Origin: Blautia schinkii DSM 10518
GTDB taxonomy: Bacteria > Bacillota > Clostridia > Lachnospirales > Lachnospiraceae
DNA: 64,000 bases
NCBI GenBank assembly: GCA_000702025.1
Contig: JNKJ01000016.1
Span: 62,001 to 126,000, forward strand
Direction: 5' to 3'
The notes below the pieces were generated by a model, which saw only the letters and a program-made list of their open reading frames with translations, searched no databases and was not told where the DNA came from. Positions 57,312-64,000 of the stretch are shown piece after piece. Made by a program: the position numbers and the translations under genes. Each line of letters starts with the position of its first letter. The first letter of the stretch is position 1.

Positions 57312-59358
57312 TTTCGTACATATGAAGTTCATGCAGCGCTCTTGTTGCTGCAATATATTTCGCCTGGCGGATGAGCGGTCTGTCATCCCTGGCCGGAAAA
57401 AGGGCAAATACCTGGTCGAATTCCAGCCCCTTTGCCAGATAGAAGGTAGTCACTGTGAGTCCCTTGCGGAAATTAGAGCTGTCGCGGTGCAGGTAGGTGA
57501 ATCGGTTTTCCGTGTCAAAGCCCGTATCCGTAAGCTTTTCTTTAAGAAGCCGGGCTGCTTTTTCCGCCTGCTGCTGTGTACTAAAAATCACAGCTGCTGT
57601 CTCATATTCCTCATCTCCAAGCCTCAGCTTTGAGAGCACCTCTTCCAAGGCCTCCTCCATCCCCGCAAACTCAGATTCCTCCACAGGGCTTCCGTGACGC
57701 TCAAAAATATCCATATCCGTGATTCCCGTGAGACGGTTTGCATAAGCGGCAATCTCCATGGTGTTACGGTAGCTTTTATTCATAATGATCCTGCGGATAT
57801 CCCTCCCGAAAATCTTTGGCAGAAAGTCCAGCACATCCTGCTGTTTTTCCTCCATTGTCTGGGCCTTATCGCCGAGAATGGTCATACGGCAGGAAAACAT
57901 CTTCTTGATGATGAGATACTGAAGCCGGGAATAATCCTGCATCTCATCCACTACCAAGTGCTTAATGCCACCGTGCTCCTTTTGTCTTAAAAGACGGTAC
58001 TTGAGATATAACACCGGATATACATCCTCATAGAGAAGCTTGCGTTTTTCAAGGGGCACCTTGGGAAGCACAGGATATCCTTCACTCTCCAGGAACCAAT
58101 TGTAGATAACATACAAATCCCTGGTTTCGTACATATTCATAAATCTTTCTGTAAGAGCCTCACGCTCCTCTTCAGGAAGGTCGTTGTCACGGAGCGTTTC
58201 CACTTCATCTATAAAATATTCTGCCACTGCCTCCATGCGGGAAAGCAGGGGGATATCCATGAATTTAAAATAAAACAGCTCAATAAGCTCGGATTCCGTC
58301 TTGACAAATCCACGATACTCCACGTCCCGGAAATTCATCAAACTGTCCTCCAACTCTGTGACAAAGCGCTCCAGACGGTTCACAAAATCCTGGGACTGCT
58401 TTTTCTCCCAGGTATTGGGGAGTTCCGGATATAAAAGGCGTTTCTCTATGTGATCATAACGATCTTCACAATCTGCCACTGTGTCCGTAAGCTGGCGGTA
58501 AGCAAAAAGGTCAAAGCTCATCTCCCGGATGTTCTCCTCCCCAAGCTCCGGCAGAATGTGTGATATATAATCAGAAAACACACTGTTCGGCGAAAGGATG
58601 AGGATGTTTGAGGACTTCAGATTTTTCCTGTCATGATAGAGCAGGTAGGCGATGCGGTGGAGCGCCACAGAGGTCTTTCCGCTGCCCGCCGCGCCCTGAA
58701 TCACCATGATACGGTCTTTGGTGTTGCGGATGATGGCATTCTGCTCCTTTTGGATGGTACGGATGATGTTCTTAAGCTGTACCTCTCCGTGGCTGCCGAG
58801 CTCCGCTTTCAGAATCTCATCATCGATTTTTACATCACTCTCAAACTCGTAAATCATCCTGCCGCCGCGGATTTTGTACTGCCATTTGGAGGCTATCTCT
58901 CCACGTATCTCACCCATTGGTGCTTCGTATGATGCCGGCCCCTTGTCAAAATCGTAGAACAACCCGCTTATGGGCGCACGCCAGTCATACACAAGAGGCA
59001 CCCGCCCCGTACTCTCGGCAAAATTACCGATACCAATATAAAAAGTCTCGGCTTCGTCCTCACCATCAAAGCAGAAGTCCACCCGCCCGAAGAAAGGCGC
59101 GTCCAGCATCTTGCGGAAGCGCTGCTTAAGCTTAAGCTGTTCCTGATTGGCGTTAATCTGGTGAAGAAGTGCCTGGCGGTTGTCAAAGTCCTCATATCCG
59201 TACTGGTCCATTTCTGTGTAATTTTCCCAGTAGTATTCATGCATACCCTCGATTTCTTTCTCTCCCTCTGCTATAGAGAGACTGATCTCACGAATGCGTT
59301 CTTTCAGTTTTTCCAGTACATAGGCAAGGTATTCCCTGCCGTTTTTATTGTCGGCCAT
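57307..59358 (-). CDS. HelD-like UvrD-family helicase
   Basis: A 683-residue superfamily 1 ATPase related to HelD, which releases stalled RNA polymerase. The N-terminus is a coiled coil (YVLEKLKERIREISLSIAEGEKEI) as in HelD. Then come RVPLVYDWRAPISGLFYDF, Walker A MVIQGAAGSGKTSVALHRIAYLL, Walker B HLVVDEMQDYSRLQYLI, GDKAQTMEE, and the last motifs TVTTFYLAKGLEFDQVF and YIAATRALHELHMYE. A gap replaces much of the UvrD 1B/2B domains, as in HelD. ATG has AGAGGAT upstream, seven bases after the YbjQ-family stop. Confidence 0.9.
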   Translation of the reverse strand: MADNKNGREYLAYVLEKLKERIREISLSIAEGEKEIEGMHEYYWENYTEMDQYGYEDFDNRQALLHQINANQEQLKLKQRFRKMLDAPFFGRVDFCFDGEDEAETFYIGIGNFAESTGRVPLVYDWRAPISGLFYDFDKGPASYEAPMGEIRGEIASKWQYKIRGGRMIYEFESDVKIDDEILKAELGSHGEVQLKNIIRTIQKEQNAIIRNTKDRIMVIQGAAGSGKTSVALHRIAYLLYHDRKNLKSSNILILSPNSVFSDYISHILPELGEENIREMSFDLFAYRQLTDTVADCEDRYDHIEKRLLYPELPNTWEKKQSQDFVNRLERFVTELEDSLMNFRDVEYRGFVKTESELIELFYFKFMDIPLLSRMEAVAEYFIDEVETLRDNDLPEEEREALTERFMNMYETRDLYVIYNWFLESEGYPVLPKVPLEKRKLLYEDVYPVLYLKYRLLRQKEHGGIKHLVVDEMQDYSRLQYLIIKKMFSCRMTILGDKAQTMEEKQQDVLDFLPKIFGRDIRRIIMNKSYRNTMEIAAYANRLTGITDMDIFERHGSPVEESEFAGMEEALEEVLSKLRLGDEEYETAAVIFSTQQQAEKAARLLKEKLTDTGFDTENRFTYLHRDSSNFRKGLTVTTFYLAKGLEFDQVFALFPARDDRPLIRQAKYIAATRALHELHMYEI

Positions 59359-59365
59359 AAATCCT

Positions 59366-59686
59366 CTAACCTACAACCACAGCAGTACCGCTGGCAGTTA
59401 CCATCAGCATGCCGTTGTCGGCGCCAAGCACCTCATAGTCAATGTCTACGCCTACTACCGCGTTCGCTCCCCGCTCCCCGGCACGCTGCTCCATCTCTCT
59501 GAGTGCCTCTTCCCGGGCCTGCATTAATTCCTGCTCATAGGAAGCGGAACGTCCTCCGAAAAAGTTGCTGAGGCCTGCGGCAAAATCCTTAATCACGTTA
59601 ACTCCGGAAATCACCTCGCCGAACACAATTCCTCTATACTCATGAATCACTTTTCCTTCTACGGTTGGTGTCGTTGTAATAATCAT
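59366..59686 (-). CDS. YbjQ-family (UPF0145) heavy-metal-binding-domain protein
   Basis: A 106-residue protein: [36 protein letters not shown], then [30 protein letters not shown] and [13 protein letters not shown]. This is the full YbjQ/DUF74 domain, a pentameric fold of unknown function. ATG 59686 has AGGAGG eight bases upstream. Probably co-transcribed with helD. Confidence 0.95.
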   Translation of the reverse strand: MIITTTPTVEGKVIHEYRGIVFGEVISGVNVIKDFAAGLSNFFGGRSASYEQELMQAREEALREMEQRAGERGANAVVGVDIDYEVLGADNGMLMVTASGTAVVVG

Positions 59687-59842
59687 AATAAATCCTCCTA
59701 TCAGACAATTCACATAATTCCAGGCTTTCCAGCTTGGATATTTCTTATTCTATCTGATAGATTATAACCTAAATTGAAGGAAATGTATAGAAAAAAGATA
59801 TGGTTCTCAAACGGATTTCTCTATCTATCTTCCATTCCTCAT

Positions 59843-62233
59843 CTATCTACCGATTACCTGCACCGTATATTTCAGCTCTTGCATTCCCGGATAGTACCCC
59901 TGCCGTGGTTCCTCCAGGAGGCGCTGGTTTTCCTCATCCCAGTGGAAGGTTGTCACCGCATAAGCGCCCTGCTCAAAATGATAATTATTACCTTCATCCT
60001 CATACAGCTTAAAGCTTCCGTTTACTCCCGGATACACCACGATTTTCATCGGCGCTTCGGGCTTCTGCTCTGCATACTGGAGACCCTCCGCTGTCGGAAG
60101 GATAGCTCCTGCTTTCACAAAAATCGGCATTCTGTCGATTGGCGCGTCCACTGTCACATATTGTCCGCCCTCATAGCGTTCATTTGTCCAATAATCATAC
60201 CACTGGCAGCCGTCCGGGAGATAGCATGTCCATTTTTTCTCCCTGTTTATCTCCACACTGTCCACTTCATAGTACATAGGCTCTGTAACTGCACAGATGA
60301 GAAGTGATGGTCCGAACATAAATTCATTCTCGATTCTACGCGCTTCTTTATCCTGTGGGAAGTCGAAGATGAGACTGCGCATCATGGTGTAATCCTCAAA
60401 GTGCACTGCTCCTGCCATAGAATAAATGTAGGGCATCAGTTGATAGCGAAGCTTGATGAACTTCTCAATGGCATCGTAGAACATGCTTCCTTTTTCACCA
60501 AAATTCCAGATTTCCCTTGGTGTATCCGTGCCGTGAGAACGGAACATAGGCAGGAAAGCGCCCAGCTCAAGCCACCTGGTATAAAGCTCACAGTAACCCT
60601 TGTCTTTCACACCTTCATTGTATTTGCCCTGCCAGAACCACAGTGGATTGGGATTGGTATTGCAGCCGCAGCCGCGGTTCTGCCACTTGTCATCGACTGT
60701 GAAAAAGGCGCCGATGTCCAATGTCCAGTACGGGTATCCGCTCAGTCCCATATTCAGTCCTTCCACAATCTGAATCTTAAAATTGTCCCAGGATGCGCAG
60801 GTATCACCTGACCAAAGCATGGCACCGTATTTCTGCCCGGACGCATAACCGGAACGGGTCAGATTGAGCACACGCATGTCGTCTCTGTCTTTTCTCTGAT
60901 TCTCGTACATGCCTTTCGCATGCATAAGCGCAAACGCATTTGCCTTATCTGCATCCAAATATTTTTTGTGTTCATTTCCTACAAGAACGAATCTTTCCCA
61001 GGGCTCCTTTTTTACTTCACCGCCCCAGTCAGGACCGGAAAACGGCTCTGTGGAATCACACCACCAGGAATCAAAACCGCCGTCAAACAGCTCTTCCTTT
61101 GCCTGCTTCCAATACATTTCTCTGGCGTTTTCATTGAAGGCATCGTAGGTGGAGTAGTCATTTAAAAGGTAACCTGCATCAAAAAATTCCTGATGGTTTT
61201 TACCGCCTGCATTCATATTCGGCCATACGGAAACCATGGTGTGGGCATGCATATCATGTATCTCATCCATACATTTTTTGAGGTTTCCATAACGGGATTT
61301 ATCTACGATTTTTTCGCCCCAGTTACCGGGTTCCCAGGTGTTCCAGTCCTGGACCACGCAGTCAAGAGGCACCTCGAGATTGCGGTAATGTTTCACAATG
61401 TCCACCAGCTCCTGGTCTGTATAATACTGCTCCTTCGACTGCACATAGCCGTACGCCCATTTAGGCAGAAGCTGTGCCTTACCGGTGAGGTAACGGTATC
61501 CGCGTATAATGCCGTCCATCGTTTCTCCGCCAAGGAAATAATAGTCAATCTGGTCCACCGTATCCAGGAACAAATACGACTGTTTTCCCTCATCATTAAA
61601 GGTCATAAGAGAACAGCAGTCCACCAGGATTCCGTACCCCTGAGTGGAGGTAAAAACAGGCATGGGGATGCGCATATTGTGCTGGTAAAGGTACTGGTTA
61701 TGCCCTCTGTAATTATAAATTCCCTCTTCCGCCTGGCCCAGACCATGAATTTCTTCATCCTCCTGCCAGTGGAAAAAGAGACGTGCGCGAAACGCTTTCC
61801 GGCAGACTTCTTCCTGGAGATTCTGTATGAAATTCCTCTCTCCGTCCACGGTTTTAACACGCTTGATGATCGGTTCTTCTCCGCCGGTGGTGTATTTCAC
61901 CACATCGATTTCTGTGAGTTCTTTTCCTCTTTCCTCCAGCCAGAGGGTGCCGTTACTGTGCCGCCAGGTTATCGCACCTGTATGTAAACCCACCTCGGCC
62001 CATATCTTGGAGGTCTTCAGAATAACCTTAGTTTCGCTCTCTTCAATCGTAAAATTCACTGTCGGATAATCCTTTTTCTCTATGATCAAGGACTCTGCTT
62101 CGGTATTCACCTCTTTTTTTGCTGCTGTACAGCGGATGATTTCCTCCGTAATCGGAATAAGACGCTGTACCACCCCGCCAGCCTCGATTTCCAAATATGT
62201 GTTGGTTTTTGTAATTTTTGCCATTTTCTCCAT
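59843..62233 (-). CDS. GH31-family alpha-glycosidase
   Basis: A 796-residue cytoplasmic enzyme. An N-terminal beta-sandwich is followed by the barrel: LPKWAYGYVQSKEQYYTDQEL, VPLDCVVQDWNTWEPGNWGEK, the nucleophile Asp in FDSWWCDSTEPFSGPDWGG, and the acid/base Asp in AMLWSGDTCASWDNFKIQIVEGLNMGLSGYPYWTLDIG. Also FRSHGTDTPREIWNFG and a C-terminal beta domain. The WWCDSTEP form is seen in alpha-xylosidase/alpha-galactosidase-like GH31 members; exact substrate unclear. ATG 62233 has AGGAG eight bases upstream; the longer frame is not supported. The upstream AraC-type gene is its likely regulator. Confidence 0.9.
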   Translation of the reverse strand: MEKMAKITKTNTYLEIEAGGVVQRLIPITEEIIRCTAAKKEVNTEAESLIIEKKDYPTVNFTIEESETKVILKTSKIWAEVGLHTGAITWRHSNGTLWLEERGKELTEIDVVKYTTGGEEPIIKRVKTVDGERNFIQNLQEEVCRKAFRARLFFHWQEDEEIHGLGQAEEGIYNYRGHNQYLYQHNMRIPMPVFTSTQGYGILVDCCSLMTFNDEGKQSYLFLDTVDQIDYYFLGGETMDGIIRGYRYLTGKAQLLPKWAYGYVQSKEQYYTDQELVDIVKHYRNLEVPLDCVVQDWNTWEPGNWGEKIVDKSRYGNLKKCMDEIHDMHAHTMVSVWPNMNAGGKNHQEFFDAGYLLNDYSTYDAFNENAREMYWKQAKEELFDGGFDSWWCDSTEPFSGPDWGGEVKKEPWERFVLVGNEHKKYLDADKANAFALMHAKGMYENQRKDRDDMRVLNLTRSGYASGQKYGAMLWSGDTCASWDNFKIQIVEGLNMGLSGYPYWTLDIGAFFTVDDKWQNRGCGCNTNPNPLWFWQGKYNEGVKDKGYCELYTRWLELGAFLPMFRSHGTDTPREIWNFGEKGSMFYDAIEKFIKLRYQLMPYIYSMAGAVHFEDYTMMRSLIFDFPQDKEARRIENEFMFGPSLLICAVTEPMYYEVDSVEINREKKWTCYLPDGCQWYDYWTNERYEGGQYVTVDAPIDRMPIFVKAGAILPTAEGLQYAEQKPEAPMKIVVYPGVNGSFKLYEDEGNNYHFEQGAYAVTTFHWDEENQRLLEEPRQGYYPGMQELKYTVQVIGR

Positions 62234-62598
62234 CCTTTCTTCTCCTGCTGCCATTCTCCTGCCACCATTAAAGCATGTACGAACCACGTGCCAAAATCCT
62301 CGCCATGAAATCTGCCCAAGCAGTGTGATTATAGACGATAACACCCTGTAATCACCGTACTTCTGAAATATACCCGCTCATCCTAATGTCCGCGATTCTA
62401 AAATATTCCGAGCTCCTTATTTTTGTACACAAAAAGCCCTGGCAGCAATGTGAATGTTCTTCTCGCCTGAAAAAACAGGCAATCTTTTTTTCACATCGTA
62501 GCATCAGGGCTTTTCTGTGTCTATGGCATATTTCCGCCAGATTTTATACTATTTTCACTTCTTGCTATGATTTTTACCAGGAATACTCCGGACTGCAG
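62234..62598 (-). terminator. Long composite hairpin after the AraC gene and GH31 upstream region
   Basis: No gene. AAAAGCCCTG (62432-62441) pairs with CAGGGCTTTT (62505-62514), with inner ATGTGAA/TTCACAT and a central GCCTG-AAAAAA-CAGGC. On the minus strand the outer stem ends in GGGCTTTTT, a plausible terminator for the AraC gene; on the plus strand the inner stem is followed by ATCTTTTTTT. The 200 bases between it and GH31 include TATATT near 62372 as a possible -10. Confidence 0.6.
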
Positions 62599-63462
62599 TT
62601 ATTTCTGCTTATCTTCCCCGGGTGCTTTGCCCACATGTTTCTTATAGAGACGGTAAAAATTCGATATATTGTTGAAGCCGCACTCCAGGGCAATCTCCGT
62701 CACGCTTTTATCCGTATCGCGCAGCAGCTCCCGGGCATGGATAATCCGCAGCCGGGTCACGTAATCACTGAAACTGATGCCGGTCACCTTCCGGAAATAC
62801 GAGGAGAAATAATTGGAGCTCATGAACACCGAGGCAGCTACTTCATCCAGGGTAAGCTTCTCACAATGATGCGCATTGATATAGGCAAACGCTTCCTCCA
62901 ATCGCTTCATGGCATTCTTCTTTTCCTTGAGCATTTCGCCGGATTTCGTCTCATCCTGATAGGTACGGATGAGCATAGTGAGTATGCGCAGAACATTTGC
63001 CTTGATCATCAGCGGATAGCCTTCCTGACGCTCCTCCCACTCCTTATTTATCTCGCGGATACCCTTACGTATCTCATGACTGAGAGGCTCCTCCCTGCCG
63101 ATGCGGTTCTTAAAATTACTTCCTCTTTCCACAAAAGGCTTGAGGTATTCGGAGTCAAAAACACTCAGTTTTTCCGCCACAAATTCAGGGGAAAATACCA
63201 TCACAAGCAGGTGCATGTCATTGCACAAAAGCTTCCATCCGTGTGGTTCCACATTGTTGAATATGATGATATCCCCCACGTCCATGGTATACTCCTGGCC
63301 GTTGACAAAATAATGTCCCTTGCCCTCAAGTACACAGGTGATTTCAAAATAGCTGTGCCAGTGAAACACTTCCGGGCTGCTGTTTTCGTGGTCCAGAACC
63401 ACCTCGCTGATCCGGAACGGAAACTCCTTATCAAGGGGGATATTGTCTCGTACAAGCTTCAT
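62599..63462 (-). CDS. AraC-family transcriptional regulator
   Basis: A 287-residue regulator. N-terminal cupin ligand domain (FHWHSYFEITCVLEGKGHYFVNGQEYTMDVGDIIIFNNVEPHGW) and C-terminal double HTH (KLTLDEVAASVFMSSNYFSSYFRKVTGISFSDYVTRLRI and SVTEIALECGFNNISNFYRLYKKHVGKAPGE). Same strand and directly upstream of the GH31 gene, so it likely activates it in response to the glycoside. It is followed by the composite hairpin. Confidence 0.94.
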   Translation of the reverse strand: MKLVRDNIPLDKEFPFRISEVVLDHENSSPEVFHWHSYFEITCVLEGKGHYFVNGQEYTMDVGDIIIFNNVEPHGWKLLCNDMHLLVMVFSPEFVAEKLSVFDSEYLKPFVERGSNFKNRIGREEPLSHEIRKGIREINKEWEERQEGYPLMIKANVLRILTMLIRTYQDETKSGEMLKEKKNAMKRLEEAFAYINAHHCEKLTLDEVAASVFMSSNYFSSYFRKVTGISFSDYVTRLRIIHARELLRDTDKSVTEIALECGFNNISNFYRLYKKHVGKAPGEDKQK

Positions 63463-63493
63463 TTCTTGTATCCCTTTCTTATGTGTATACAGT

Positions 63494-63561
63494 GTCTATG
63501 CAGCCTCTGCTCTTTCGTTTGTACAGCCTCTGCTCATTGTTTATACAGCCTCTGCTCTTTC
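63494..63561 (-). repeat. 22-23-bp tandem array across the ABC exporter stop codon
   Basis: Three units of 23, 22 and 23 bases (63494, 63517, 63539) sharing TACAGCCTCTGCTC on the plus strand. The unit at 63539 holds the last codons (Arg-Ala-Glu-Ala-Val) and TAA of the ABC gene; the other two are downstream copies. Confidence 0.85.
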
Positions 63562-64000
63562 AAACTGGCTGTTATAAAGGTCTGCGTAGAAGCCCTTCTT
63601 AGCCAAAAGCTCCTCATGGCTGCCCTGCTCTATGATATCACCGTCCTTCATCACCAATATTAAATCAGCGTCCTTTATCGTGGACAGTCTGTGTGCGATG
63701 ACAAAGCTGGTACGTCCCTTCATCAGGTTATCCATAGCTTTCTGGATTCTCATCTCGGTTCTGGTATCTACTGAAGAAGTCGCTTCGTCGAGAATCAATA
63801 TTTTGTTGTCCGCAAGGATAGCACGGGCAATGGTCAGAAGCTGCTTCTGGCCTTGTGAAATATTGCTGGTTTCCTCATCTAATATCATATTGTAACCGCC
63901 GGGCTGCTGCATGATAAAGTTGTGAATGTGGGCAGCCTTTGCCGCTGCAATCACCTCTTCGTCTGTGGCATCCAGCCGGCCATAACGGATATTCTCCATG
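63541..64000 (-). CDS. ABC exporter, C-terminal part of ATPase domain (5' end outside window)
   Basis: The last ~153 residues of a fused permease-ATPase exporter (MsbA/LmrA/MdlB type). Visible: NIRYGRLDATDEEVIAAAKAAHIHNFI, signature SQGQKQLLTIARAIL, Walker B ILILDEATSSVDTRTE, and H-loop FVIAHRLSTIKDADLILVM. The signature has SQGQ in place of the usual SGGQ, as in many clostridial heterodimeric exporters. Walker A and the membrane domain lie beyond base 64000. The final codons are part of a tandem array. Confidence 0.93.
   Translation of the reverse strand, partial: MENIRYGRLDATDEEVIAAAKAAHIHNFIMQQPGGYNMILDEETSNISQGQKQLLTIARAILADNKILILDEATSSVDTRTEMRIQKAMDNLMKGRTSFVIAHRLSTIKDADLILVMKDGDIIEQGSHEELLAKKGFYADLYNSQFERAEAV

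Noticed and set aside
62432..62514. Long inverted repeat as a MITE-type element
   Set aside because: No target-site duplication or second copy is visible in the window; the stem ends in a T-run and sits right after the AraC gene, so a terminator is simpler.

Overview
The window comes from a spore-forming Gram-positive anaerobe of the Clostridia, most likely a gut Lachnospiraceae. The reasons are the spoIIAA-spoIIAB-sigF operon, an alpha/beta-type small acid-soluble spore protein, a T-box-controlled valS, AddAB instead of RecBCD, PTS sugar uptake with an HPr-family protein, YesM/YesN-type two-component control of a sugar ABC transporter, and host-glycan glycosidases (GH95, GH31). The species cannot be named from this window. 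No rRNA, tRNA, transposase, phage gene or CRISPR array was seen. Nearly all genes are on the minus strand; the plus-strand genes are rsmF-like, a small FMN_bind-like membrane protein, treR and the histidine kinase/response regulator pair.

Layout. 1-6.5 kb: sigF (cut by the window edge), spoIIAB, spoIIAA, a zinc-ribbon/TPR membrane protein, a 50-residue protein coupled to folC, and an LTA-synthase-family sulfatase. 6.6-9.5 kb: valS with promoter and T-box leader. 9.5-15.7 kb: deoB-cdd followed without a gap by an ABC ATPase and a giant FtsX-type permease with a ~445-residue coiled coil. 15.7-20.8 kb: a membrane glycerophosphodiesterase, a spore protein, and a PadR-DUF1700-DUF4097-PspC envelope module whose DUF1700 gene is split by a frameshift. 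20.9-34 kb: housekeeping genes (rsmF-like methyltransferase, addBA, nadE, hslO, a methyltransferase).

34-41.6 kb is an inositol island: iolG, iolI, a symporter fused to a cytidylate-kinase-like domain, iolE and iolH, plus a LacI-family regulator. A matching operator-like palindrome lies in front of both the regulator and iolG. 41.7-47 kb is a trehalose island: treP (PTS IIBCA), treC and an HPr paralogue, divergent from treR, with three near-identical palindromes between them. 48.5-57 kb is a putative fucoside system: solute-binding protein, two permeases and a GH95 enzyme, divergent from a YesM/YesN pair. 57-64 kb holds HelD, a YbjQ-family protein, a GH31 glycosidase with an AraC regulator, and the end of an ABC exporter.

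Two observations stand out. First, a sugar-cation symporter carries a C-terminal cytidylate-kinase-like domain, with a possible internal start that could also release that domain. Second, short tandem arrays are unusually common. In four unrelated genes (iolG, a lipoprotein, helD and an ABC exporter) the array straddles the stop codon, and others lie in the treC leader, the treC C-terminus, the treP linker and the treR leader. Several of the units are 14, 28, 11 or 22-23 bp, which are not multiples of three.
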